Source: Candidatus Omnitrophota bacterium
Lineage (GTDB): Bacteria > Omnitrophota > Gorgyraeia > Velamenicoccales > Velamenicoccaceae
Reading direction: 5' to 3'
DNA length: 37,916 nucleotides
NCBI GenBank assembly: GCA_016235185.1
Contig: JACRLT010000042.1
Location: 1-37,916, forward strand
Within the stretch, counting starts at the first letter, position 1; each line of letters opens with the position of its first letter. Both the position numbers and the translations under genes were made by a program. Below the pieces are notes generated by a model. It was not told where the DNA came from, made no database searches, and was given only the letters and a program-made list of their open reading frames with translations. Of the stretch, positions 6,236-13,690 are shown piece after piece.

Positions 6236-8570
6236 CATTAGCACTATGTCCTATGCCAGATTCTTTCCCCTTCAGTGCCTCTAAAATCTTCTGCGGCGTA
6301 ATAGGCAGATCCGTGATGCGCACGCCTACGGCATCATGGATGGCATTGGCGATGGCTGCGGCCGTAGGCAAAAGCGAAGCCTCACCCATACCCTTGGCGC
6401 CAAATGGCCCCTGCGGATCATGAGTCTCTACAAAAATAGATTCTATCGCAGGTATGCCTACGGAACGCGGTATCCTGTATTTTGAAAAAGAAGGGTTCAT
6501 TACCTGTCCTTGCGCAAATTTCAGGTCTTCATACAAAGTATAGCCTATACCCATGACGATCGAGCCCTCGATCTGGCCATGGACGCTGTCAGGATTTATC
6601 GGATAACCTATATCATGGACATCATACATCTTTAATATCTTCACCACACCTGTCTTTTTATTGACTTCGACCTCGGCCACCTGGGCCTCGAAACCATAAC
6701 TGCCGGAGACATTGCCATAGCCGGTCCTAAAATCAACTGGAGTTGTCTTAGGATTATAACTCCCGCGGCCAATGATAAGGTTCCCATAATTAAATGAATA
6801 ACAGAGGCCGACCGCCTGGTCAAAAGACATAAGGGCAGAGCCATCGGAAACCTTAACAACCTGCTCGTCGCGTATATCCAAAACTCCGATCTCTAATTTC
6901 AGCTCACGCGCCACAACTCCCAAGATCTGTTGCTTTGCGTCAGTCGCCGCATTCTTGGTAGCATTGCCGGAAATGAACGTGACGCGGCTCGCAAAGCTGC
7001 CCGTATCAAAAGGCGTTATCTCCGTATCCGCTGCCTTTATCCTTATCCTCTCATAAGCTACGCCCAATTCCTGCGCCGCGATCTGCGCCATGGCTGTATC
7101 AGACCCCTGGCCGGTATCGGCGGCGCCGGTAAACAAATAAACGGAACCATCCTCTTCCACTTTTATGATCGAACCGGCTGATTCATGGGCCTTATACATC
7201 TTTGAACCCATGACATCGGCGGCAATGCCAATGCCGATGCCGCGGCTAATATCGCCATCGCCTTTTGCCGCGCCAAATTTATTTTTCCAGCCGCAGGCCT
7301 CGGCTGCTCTTCGTATGCAATCTTTTAGGCCGTTAGATGAGATAACTAATTTATTCACTGTCTCCGTATTCGGGTCAGTAGCGTTCTTCAAGCGGAATTC
7401 CACAGGATCCATGCCTATGCCGCGGGCCAACATATCCATGTGAGACTCGACAGCAAAACCGGACTGCACGCCGCCAAAACCTCGGATAGCACCGCATATG
7501 GGATTGTTTGTATACACGCGAAAACCTATAATCCGGAAATTAGTGATCTTATATACCATAAAAATACGTAGTATTGCCGCAGCGATCACCGTCGGGCCAT
7601 AACTGCAATAGGCGCCGCCGTCAGCGACGACCTCGCCCGTCACCGCCATAAGGGTCCCGTCGCGCTTGACGCCTGATTTAAGCTTATAGATCATAGGGTG
7701 TTTACGCCTGGTAAAAGAAAACTCTTCCTGGCGCGAACAGGTGATCTTTACCGGAACGCCGCCGCTCTTCTTAGACAGAAGACAGGCCGAGAAATCCATC
7801 GGGAACATCTCGAGCTTTCCGCCGAAACCGCCGCCCACATTGAGCTTGATGACACGGATATCAGCCGCCTCCATTTTCAAGGTCTTGGCAAGAGCCTCTC
7901 TGACCTTAAAAGGAGCCTGCGTAGATGTCCAAAGGGTGATCTTATCCGTCGAGACTTCATACTGGCCTAAAGAGACATGAGGCTCAAGAGCGCAGTGTGC
8001 CGCGCTCTGCAGGTAAAAAACATCTTCCCTGATATAATCAGACTCTTTAAGAGCTTTATCCGCGTCGCCGAACTGCATAGGCAGCATGACGCCGATATTA
8101 TTCATGGCCGTATGTATTTGAGGCGCGCCGGGTTTCATGGCAGAAACCGGATCAAAAACAGCCGGCAGGACCTCATATTTGACGTCGATCAATGAAAGCG
8201 CATGCTCCGCGGTCTCTTCGTCCACCGCGGCCACTGCAGCTATCTCATCGCCTATATAGCGCGCCTTTTCCGATTCCAGCGGCATCTGGTCTACCGTGTA
8301 AGGAAAAAAATATTCGTTGGAACCGAATTTGACCTTATAGGTATCCTCGGCGGTGATAACGGCGCGTACGCCATCAAGTTTTAACGCTTTTGATGTATCA
8401 ATGCTTATGATCTTGGCATGAGGATGAGGGCTGCGCAACATCTTGCCGACAAGCATGCCTGGCAGCTTCATATCAAAGACAAATTTTGCCTCGCCCGCGG
8501 CCTTTTCGCGCGCGTCGATGCGCTCAACGCTTTTTCCGACCGGGCTTGTCGTATTATTTTTATTATTCAT
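6225..8570 (-). CDS. Xanthine-dehydrogenase-family molybdopterin-binding large subunit
   Basis: Catalytic subunit of a molybdenum hydroxylase: water-derived oxygen is inserted at an electrophilic carbon and electrons pass to 2Fe-2S and FAD subunits. Seen: 781 aa; an N-terminal a/b-hammerhead domain (about 18-130); GGGFGGK (246-252) in the cofactor-binding region; CALEPH (193-198); AIRGFGG; GQGSDTAMAQIAAQELG; and near the C-terminus GAKGMGE (724-730), whose Glu730 is the expected catalytic base. The substrate (purine, aromatic acyl-CoA, aldehyde, nicotinate) cannot be decided. The ATG at 8570 is the only sensible start but has no visible ribosome-binding site, because a fold-back element begins 1 bp upstream. 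The last ~10 residues (ESGIGHSANGIG) come from a CATAGG-word repeat, not from family sequence. Confidence 0.93.
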   Translation of the reverse strand: MNNKNNTTSPVGKSVERIDAREKAAGEAKFVFDMKLPGMLVGKMLRSPHPHAKIISIDTSKALKLDGVRAVITAEDTYKVKFGSNEYFFPYTVDQMPLESEKARYIGDEIAAVAAVDEETAEHALSLIDVKYEVLPAVFDPVSAMKPGAPQIHTAMNNIGVMLPMQFGDADKALKESDYIREDVFYLQSAAHCALEPHVSLGQYEVSTDKITLWTSTQAPFKVREALAKTLKMEAADIRVIKLNVGGGFGGKLEMFPMDFSACLLSKKSGGVPVKITCSRQEEFSFTRRKHPMIYKLKSGVKRDGTLMAVTGEVVADGGAYCSYGPTVIAAAILRIFMVYKITNFRIIGFRVYTNNPICGAIRGFGGVQSGFAVESHMDMLARGIGMDPVEFRLKNATDPNTETVNKLVISSNGLKDCIRRAAEACGWKNKFGAAKGDGDISRGIGIGIAADVMGSKMYKAHESAGSIIKVEEDGSVYLFTGAADTGQGSDTAMAQIAAQELGVAYERIRIKAADTEITPFDTGSFASRVTFISGNATKNAATDAKQQILGVVARELKLEIGVLDIRDEQVVKVSDGSALMSFDQAVGLCYSFNYGNLIIGRGSYNPKTTPVDFRTGYGNVSGSYGFEAQVAEVEVNKKTGVVKILKMYDVHDIGYPINPDSVHGQIEGSIVMGIGYTLYEDLKFAQGQVMNPSFSKYRIPRSVGIPAIESIFVETHDPQGPFGAKGMGEASLLPTAAAIANAIHDAVGVRITDLPITPQKILEALKGKESGIGHSANGIG

Positions 8571-8571
8571 G

Positions 8572-8771
8572 AATTATTGACTTACGCAAAACTAATGGCA
8601 GCTTCTTTGCGCACGGTATTTTTTGCCGTCTGTTACGGTTTGCATTTTCGCTGTTACGCTCCAAAGAACGTGTCGCTACAGCTAAAATGCAATCCCTTAC
8701 AGACTCTTGCCAAAAAATCCCTAATTGTGCGCTTAAAGAATCTCCCATTACTTTTGCGTTCCTCTATAATT
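8572..8771. mobile_element. About 200-bp fold-back (MITE-like) imperfect palindrome
   Basis: Read inward from 8572 and from 8771 on the other strand, the two halves align almost throughout. Examples are AATTAT, ACGCAAAA(c/g)TAATGG, TTCTTT(aa)GCGCAC, GG(t/g)ATTTTTTG, GTCTGT and TTGCATTTT(c/a)GCTGT. The tip lies at about 8665. No protein-coding gene is credible inside. It fills exactly the gap between the stop codon of the 2Fe-2S subunit gene (8774) and the start codon of the large subunit gene (8570). No clear target-site duplication is seen, so mobility is inferred from shape only. Alternatively it is a large intercistronic RNA hairpin. Confidence 0.7.
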
Positions 8772-8773
8772 GG

Positions 8774-9241
8774 TCATTTATCGATTTTCCCAGCCGCTTC
8801 ACGCACCGCATCGATGATCTTTACGTACCCGGTGCAACGGCATAGATTGCCGTCTAAGGCCCTGGCTATTTCAACGTCACTGGGATGCGGCTGTTTATCC
8901 AATAGCGACTTTGCAGCCAAAATCATGCCAGGTGTGCAAAAACCGCACTGGATAGCGCCTTTTTCTATAAATGATCTTTGCAAGGGATGCGGCTGGCCGG
9001 CAGTCGCCAATCCTTCTATGGTCGTGATCTTTTCGCCGTCGCAATCAGCCGTCAGAATAAGGCACGAAAGCACATTCTTTGTGCCTACGAGCACAGTACA
9101 GACGCCGCAATCCCCCTCCAGGCAGCTGTATTTTGTGCCCAAAAGGCCAAACCTTTCTCGAAGAGTTTCTATCAAGAGCTCACTGTCCGGCACCTGGAGC
9201 TCTCTGACATTTCCATCTATTTCAATCTTGATTTTTTTCAT
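8774..9241 (-). CDS. 2Fe-2S subunit of the molybdenum hydroxylase (CoxS/XdhC-type small subunit)
   Basis: Carries electrons from the molybdenum site to FAD. Seen: 155 aa; a plant-ferredoxin-like N-terminal domain with Cys40, 45, 48 and 60 (CLEGDCGVC...C); and an all-helical C-terminal domain with Cys99, 102, 134 and 136 (CGFCTPG ... LCRCTGY). All eight cluster ligands are present, so both 2Fe-2S clusters should form. It overlaps the FAD-subunit gene by 4 bp (ATGA), a sign of translational coupling. The large subunit follows after the 200-bp fold-back element instead of directly. Confidence 0.95.
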   Translation of the reverse strand: MKKIKIEIDGNVRELQVPDSELLIETLRERFGLLGTKYSCLEGDCGVCTVLVGTKNVLSCLILTADCDGEKITTIEGLATAGQPHPLQRSFIEKGAIQCGFCTPGMILAAKSLLDKQPHPSDVEIARALDGNLCRCTGYVKIIDAVREAAGKIDK

Positions 9242-10077
9242 GGGTTATATTTTTTCAAAATCTCTGACAATTTTTCCAGGTCAACATTTAAAAGGTGTAT
9301 ACGGTACTCGTCGAGTTTTGTATTTTGTGCATCCTCCAGAATAGCCCTTTTAAGCTCCCCTGCATTGATTTTTTGTAACTGCGATCCCTCAAAAAGTGTT
9401 TCGACATTTCGTAAGGCAACCAGCAGAGAAGATGCGGTATTGACAATGCAGCGCACACTAACTACCCCCTCGCCCCTTTTTATACCGGAAAATGCTACGC
9501 CGAGGCTGGGCACATCCACTTCCTGCGCAGTCCTGGTATGCCTAAAATAAAAAGATAGGCGGTTTTCTTTAGGCAAAAGGATCCCTGTTAGGATATATTT
9601 TTTAAATTGTTTATCAGATAAGAACTTTTCCAGGGAGACCGTCTCTTTTTTCTTTTTTGTCGCCACAGTGACGCGCGCGCCTAATGAAACCAAGACCGCG
9701 GGCAGATCCACCCAATAGAAGCGCGAGGCAATATTGCCTCCGATAGTGGCCATGTTGCGTATTGGAGTTGTCCCTAATTTAGCCGAGGCCTCAAAGAGAG
9801 AAGGAAATCCGCTTTTGATAAGGTTAGAATCAGCCAGTTCCGCTATTGTAGTCGTCGCACCTATCCAAAATCCTTGCCCCTTGGGTTTTATCCCATGCAG
9901 AGCGTCTATTTTTTTCAGGCTGATAACATCTGATGGGTATTTGGATGATTTTTTAAGATAATTGAGCGCAAACGTGCCCCCGGCTAAAAGCATAGGCGCC
10001 TTTGCTTTTTCCAAAAGGCTTAAACCTTCGGACAGCGTTACGGGAGAATGAAATTTAAAATCCTTTAAAATAGGCAT
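9238..10077 (-). CDS. FAD-binding subunit of the molybdenum hydroxylase (CoxM-like)
   Basis: Passes electrons from the iron-sulfur subunit to an acceptor through FAD. Seen: 279 aa; the FAD_binding_5-type domain with LLAGGT (30-35) and TIGGNIAS (111-118), which wrap the FAD diphosphate; a C-terminal CO-dehydrogenase flavoprotein-type domain from about residue 170. No extra 4Fe-4S insertion, as found in 4-hydroxybenzoyl-CoA reductase, is visible. Its start is only 7 bp after the stop of the secretin gene on the same strand, with no terminator between. It may therefore be transcribed from the MerR-led secretion promoter; an internal promoter cannot be excluded. Confidence 0.92.
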   Translation of the reverse strand: MPILKDFKFHSPVTLSEGLSLLEKAKAPMLLAGGTFALNYLKKSSKYPSDVISLKKIDALHGIKPKGQGFWIGATTTIAELADSNLIKSGFPSLFEASAKLGTTPIRNMATIGGNIASRFYWVDLPAVLVSLGARVTVATKKKKETVSLEKFLSDKQFKKYILTGILLPKENRLSFYFRHTRTAQEVDVPSLGVAFSGIKRGEGVVSVRCIVNTASSLLVALRNVETLFEGSQLQKINAGELKRAILEDAQNTKLDEYRIHLLNVDLEKLSEILKKYNP

Positions 10078-10084
10078 GTAAGTG

Positions 10085-11785
10085 TTACTCGACCTCTTTT
10101 AAAATACCGGAATTTTTATCAGAATAAATATCACCCTCTAACATCTTAAACCTGACGCCCTCTTTTGGTTTTAGTTCAGAAAAATCCACTAAAGGGTTCT
10201 CGCCGGAAATAATATGCGGCGTCAGAAATATGATCAGGTCTGTTTTCCGAAGGTCGTCGGATACGCTTTTGAAAAAAACACCTAAGAAAGGTATATCGCC
10301 AAGAAAGGGTATTTTTTTAATGGTTTTTTCTCTTGAATCTTTTCTTAAGCCCCCGATGATAATAGTCACCCCATCCTTCACCATAACTGTAGTTTCTGTC
10401 TCCGAGGTCGTAACAATCGGGATTTGAGTAATCGTCCCCTCTGAAGTAATGTCAGTGCGCGTTGCCGAGCTTATTTCAGGCTTTATTTTCATAGTCACGA
10501 ATCCATCACGATTGATAGTCGGAGTAACATAAAGTTTTATGCCTACATCAACGAAATTTACCGATTGAGAAACTGTCGCTGTGCTTGTTGACTGGGTTGT
10601 AGTTGAAGTAATATAGGCATCTTTTGTGCCAACCAGGATTTTTGCCTCCTGGTTATTTAAAGCCATGATCCTGGGGCTGGAAAGTATTTTGGTATCCCCG
10701 ATAGTGCGCAACATATCCAAAATGGCTTTATATTCACCCTTCTCATTAGGGGCGGCTGCTGCAACTGTACCTAGAAGCAACCGGCCGGTTGTCCCCACGG
10801 GAAGATCTGTTTTAAATTTAAAATTCTTCCTTAACCAATACTCCCAATCAACACCCATCTCAAATTTATTGCTTGGTTTCAGCTCAATAATCTGTGCATC
10901 AATCAATACCTGTTGCGTCTTTTCGTCAAATGCCTCGATGACTTTCTCAATTTCATCCAGTTGGGCAGGGTAATCCTTAACGATTATTTTATTGGTGCGT
11001 TCGTCAACCCTTACCGAACCTACGCCCTTGCTTATGACCTCTTGAACTTTGGCACTTAATTTATCGGCCTGAGCGTAATTGAGGCTAAAAATCCTTGTTT
11101 CAAGAGGAAGGTCGGCATTTCTAATAAACTCTGCCATTCCTTTAACGCTCTCGGGCCCATCTATAAGAACAAGGGTATTGGAACCTTCGTCGACCACTAT
11201 CCTTCCGATACTTGTCTTCATCTGATTTAAGGCACCGGATAAATTTACTGCCTTTGCATACTCCAAATGGAAAACCTTTGCTTCTTTTTTATCTTTATAG
11301 CGCTCGCCGTACTGAAGTTCGTAATCACGCTGTGCCATGACATTTATGATATCGCCCTTCTTTTCATATGCCAGATCATTAGCCAAAAGTATAATCTCAA
11401 AAGCATCCCAGATATCCACGTCTTTCAAAAATAAAGTGACGCGCCCCAAAACATTCTTACCGATTACAATATTCAAACCTGAACGAGTCGCTAACATCTT
11501 TAACACATCCACTATATCCATGCCTTTGATATCCAGGGATATTTTATTCTCAATAGCCGGCTTAGAAATGGGCGGAACCGCCTCATCAACATCGGGGCCC
11601 ACCGCCTCTTCTCCCTTTGCCATAGCCGCTTGCGAATATTCCACCCCAGCCTCGTCCTGCGGCAGATTTGCCGCCACTTCCTCGGTCTGACTTAACCCCT
11701 GGGAAACATCGTTTACATCAGCCCAAACAAAAGGAGCAAAAAATAAAACCATAAGGACAAAAACCATACATTGTTTAGTTTTCAT
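10085..11785 (-). CDS. Secretin (GspD/PilQ-like outer-membrane channel)
   Basis: Forms the multimeric outer-membrane gate of a type II secretion or type IV pilus-type system. Seen: 566 aa; signal peptide at about 1-22; an STN-like N0 domain (LDIKGMDIVDVLKMLATRSG); secretin N domains with VFHLEYAKAVNLSGALNQMK and IFSLNYAQADKLSAKVQEV; and the C-terminal channel with SSPRIMALNNQEAKILVG, GVTIIIGGLRKD and IPFLGDIPFLGVFFK. The single STN domain and two N repeats are closer to PilQ-like than to long GspD secretins. A C-terminal extension after the channel could serve a pilotin. It is downstream of the GspC/PilP-like gene and just upstream of the hydroxylase genes. Confidence 0.93.
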   Translation of the reverse strand: MKTKQCMVFVLMVLFFAPFVWADVNDVSQGLSQTEEVAANLPQDEAGVEYSQAAMAKGEEAVGPDVDEAVPPISKPAIENKISLDIKGMDIVDVLKMLATRSGLNIVIGKNVLGRVTLFLKDVDIWDAFEIILLANDLAYEKKGDIINVMAQRDYELQYGERYKDKKEAKVFHLEYAKAVNLSGALNQMKTSIGRIVVDEGSNTLVLIDGPESVKGMAEFIRNADLPLETRIFSLNYAQADKLSAKVQEVISKGVGSVRVDERTNKIIVKDYPAQLDEIEKVIEAFDEKTQQVLIDAQIIELKPSNKFEMGVDWEYWLRKNFKFKTDLPVGTTGRLLLGTVAAAAPNEKGEYKAILDMLRTIGDTKILSSPRIMALNNQEAKILVGTKDAYITSTTTQSTSTATVSQSVNFVDVGIKLYVTPTINRDGFVTMKIKPEISSATRTDITSEGTITQIPIVTTSETETTVMVKDGVTIIIGGLRKDSREKTIKKIPFLGDIPFLGVFFKSVSDDLRKTDLIIFLTPHIISGENPLVDFSELKPKEGVRFKMLEGDIYSDKNSGILKEVE

Positions 11786-11809
11786 TTTTCTCCTGTCGCA
11801 TGAGTATGA

Positions 11810-12424
11810 TTATAAATTAAGCTCTACCCTCTGACCATTAAAATTTAGAATTATTTTCCCTTCCTGTATATCTTCTACCTGGAATTCTCCGATAGACTGC
11901 CCCTTGCTAACATAGTAGGTCTTCTGCGTCTTCTTGTCTTCAATGGCAGCCTGTGAAACCTCACCTGAAATGATCCCAACAAGATTAATATCCTTAGTGA
12001 TGTCAGTATCAACTGCACCCAAAGGTATTTGAACTTCTTCAGCCGCCATCGTGCCGAAGATTTGTCTTTTTGAGACTCCCTGCAGGTAAGTTTCTAAAGG
12101 TTTTATGTCCCGGGGCTGGGTTATCTGTAAATCAACGGCTTTCCCCTCTAAAGGCCTAGATACTTTAAGCCTGCCCAATCCAATAAAAGGATATACAAAA
12201 GAAAATAACAAAAAAAGAAACGAAAAAAGAAAAAGGGGCCTTATAACAACAGAGAGTTGGGCAAAAGGCAAAACCTGTCTAGACATGCCGGCAGAAGCCG
12301 CCTTAAGTTTCAATGCCGCACCATGCAAGACAGGCGTACATTTATCCTCTATAGTAAGGCCAGCCTTTTTCTGCCCGCGAATCAACCTCAACAGTTTCTC
12401 TTCGGGAGAAATATTATCCTTCAT
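11810..12424 (-). CDS. GspC/PilP-like inner-membrane secretion protein
   Basis: Likely couples the inner-membrane assembly to the secretin. Seen: a cytoplasmic N-terminus, one membrane segment (PLFLFSFLFLLFSFVYPFIG), then a periplasmic region. The region ends in an HR-type beta domain with INLVGIISGEVSQAAIED, TYYVSKGQSIGEFQVEDI and KIILNFNGQRVELNL. That pattern is shared by GspC and PilP. The start chosen is the ATG at 12424 (MKDNISPEEK), because AAGGTG lies six bases upstream and the stop of the preceding ATPase gene ends at 12426. A longer frame to 12472 would overlap that gene. It lies 24 bp before the secretin gene. Confidence 0.8.
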   Translation of the reverse strand: MKDNISPEEKLLRLIRGQKKAGLTIEDKCTPVLHGAALKLKAASAGMSRQVLPFAQLSVVIRPLFLFSFLFLLFSFVYPFIGLGRLKVSRPLEGKAVDLQITQPRDIKPLETYLQGVSKRQIFGTMAAEEVQIPLGAVDTDITKDINLVGIISGEVSQAAIEDKKTQKTYYVSKGQSIGEFQVEDIQEGKIILNFNGQRVELNL

Positions 12425-12425
12425 T

Positions 12426-13244
12426 TTACACCTTAGTTTCCTGGATAAGCAAACCCTGAATGATATTCCCATCGACTACCAGGCCTTCTTGCATTACCGC
12501 AGCCTCTAAAGCATCGTGGCACAGCATGCCTATTTTGCGCGGATACCCTTGAGTGTATTGATGAATGAGCCTTATGGCCTCATCCGTAAACAGGCTCTTG
12601 GAATAATCATAGCCGGCTTGCTTAAGCCTAAAATCAATCATCTGTTTTGTCTCTGCTTCATCTAATGGATTAATAGTGTATTTCAATGCGATCCTATCCA
12701 TGAAATTATTGATACGCTTAATACGCGGCAATAGCTCCATCTGCGCCATGATCACGAGCTGCAAAAGTTTATATTCGTTCGTTTCATAATTTAAAAGCGT
12801 CCTTAAGACTTCCAGATTCTCCTGCCTGATCTTCTGGCCCTCATCTACGAGAAGTATGATCGTCTTATTCTCCTCAACACCTTTCTGAAAAAGGTATTTT
12901 TCAAGGGCCTCTTTAAAATCCATCGTTGACTTGAACTCCGGAGTGATATTAAACATCTTCACTAGGCCATAAAGGAATTGAAATTCAGATTTATAGCTTG
13001 GGTCTAAAATCATATGGAAGATAAAATCAGGCTCATCCTTAAAGATGCGCAACAGCGCGCGCGAAAGCGTAGTCTTGCCCATTCCAACATCGCCCAGAAT
13101 AATACTTAAACCACGCCTTAATCGAATGGCGATCTCAAGGCGCTTCAGCGCTGTTTCATGGGTAGAGGAATAATATAGGAATTCCGGGTCAGGGCTTGTA
13201 GAAAAAGGTTCCTTTTCTAACCCTAAAACTTTATAGTAGCTCAT
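12426..13244 (-). CDS. ExeA/GspA-like AAA ATPase
   Basis: In type II systems GspA (ExeA) hydrolyses ATP and helps insert the secretin through the peptidoglycan. Seen: 272 aa; the ExeA-type start YYKVLGLEKEPFSTSPDPEF; Walker A GDVGMGKT at 51-58; Walker B IILLVDEGQ at 129-137; an arginine-rich sensor region; and a C-terminal helical AAA lid (GYPRKIGMLCHDALEAA). No peptidoglycan-binding domain follows, so this is the short form. It is translationally coupled to the MerR-like gene, whose end overlaps its start by 14 bp. It is followed without a gap by the GspC-like gene. Confidence 0.9.
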   Translation of the reverse strand: MSYYKVLGLEKEPFSTSPDPEFLYYSSTHETALKRLEIAIRLRRGLSIILGDVGMGKTTLSRALLRIFKDEPDFIFHMILDPSYKSEFQFLYGLVKMFNITPEFKSTMDFKEALEKYLFQKGVEENKTIILLVDEGQKIRQENLEVLRTLLNYETNEYKLLQLVIMAQMELLPRIKRINNFMDRIALKYTINPLDEAETKQMIDFRLKQAGYDYSKSLFTDEAIRLIHQYTQGYPRKIGMLCHDALEAAVMQEGLVVDGNIIQGLLIQETKV

Positions 13245-13452
13245 CTCTTATTTGGCTAATTGGCATGCCTTCTTGCCTGAAGACGCGTATCCTCTTTAAT
13301 CTCTGTATAGTGGCATCATCAAAATAACGAAAGCGGGTCTCAGGACTGCGACCCGCTTCTTTAATTAACCCTATTTTAAGATAATATTTGATTGTATGTA
13401 TTGAGTAACCAGTAGACCGAGCTAAGTCTTTTATTAAGTATAAGTTATAAAT
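13231..13452 (-). CDS. MerR-like DNA-binding regulator with a probable ATT start codon
   Basis: A 73-residue protein that is almost only a MerR helix-turn-helix. Seen by translating the minus strand: LIKDLARSTGYSIHTIKYYL, then a wing with GLIKEAGRSPETRFRYFDD, then a second helical part with IQRLKRIRVFRQEGMPISQI and the stop at 13231. No ATG, GTG or TTG exists in frame between the TAG upstream and the HTH. The best start is ATT at 13452, five bases after a perfect GAGGAGG ribosome-binding site (13458-13464). Its last codons overlap the ATG of the ExeA-like gene by 14 bp. It lacks the long dimerisation coil of full MerR proteins. It probably regulates its own secretion operon through the palindrome at its promoter (inference). 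Confidence 0.82.
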   Translation of the reverse strand: MYNLYLIKDLARSTGYSIHTIKYYLKIGLIKEAGRSPETRFRYFDDATIQRLKRIRVFRQEGMPISQIRDELL

Positions 13453-13466
13453 ATAAACCTCCTCTA

Positions 13467-13509
13467 CTCTCTATATAGAGAGGATATACCTCCTAACTCT
13501 GGTTGTCAA
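13467..13509 (-). promoter_or_regulatory. Promoter and palindromic operator of the MerR-led secretion operon
   Basis: Reading the minus strand, TTGACA (13509-13504), a 17-bp spacer, then TATCCT (13486-13481) make a plausible sigma-70 promoter. The perfect 16-bp palindrome CTCTCTATATAGAGAG (13467-13482) overlaps the -10 box and the expected start point. It is followed by the GAGGAGG site. Its position fits an operator for the MerR-like protein. Confidence 0.6.
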
Positions 13510-13516
13510 CAAAAAA

Positions 13517-13538
13517 GGCCGTTTTTTTAAAAACGGCC
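13517..13538 (-). terminator. Intrinsic terminator (10-bp stem, T-run)
   Basis: GGCCGTTTTT pairs with AAAAACGGCC around a 2-nt loop. On the minus strand it is followed by TTTTTT; a T-run also flanks it on the plus strand, so it may act both ways. It ends the PilZ/secreted-protein transcript just before the promoter of the MerR-led operon. Confidence 0.85.
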
Positions 13539-13574
13539 AAAAATAGTACCCAAACTTAAAAACGATTGCTAAAT

Positions 13575-13637
13575 TCAGAAGGTAATATTATGCGGATTCA
13601 AAATTATATATATCCTACACCTAATGATTTTTTTCAT
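13575..13637 (-). CDS. Candidate 20-codon small ORF with perfect GGAGG site
   Basis: An ATG at 13637 is preceded five bases upstream by GGAGG (13643-13647). The frame encodes 20 residues (MKKIIRCRIYIILNPHNITF) and stops at 13575, 37 bp before the intrinsic terminator at 13517-13538. The peptide starts with Lys-Lys and is hydrophobic in the middle. No function is known. It could be a small regulatory peptide, a remnant, or chance. It lies 53 bp after the stop of the secreted toroid protein, in an otherwise gene-free gap. Confidence 0.35.
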   Translation of the reverse strand: MKKIIRCRIYIILNPHNITF

Positions 13638-13690
13638 CTTAGCCTCCGATCGTATCTATAATTTATGCTTATAGCTTTAAATACGCTGAC

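Noticed and set aside
8563-8748. 61-codon frame inside the fold-back element
   Set aside because: The palindrome explains the sequence; the frame overlaps the large-subunit start and has no ribosome-binding site.
8418-9344. 308-codon plus-strand frame over the hydroxylase genes
   Set aside because: It lies antisense to the 2Fe-2S subunit, which has all eight cluster cysteines, and runs through the fold-back element. No family pattern is seen in it.
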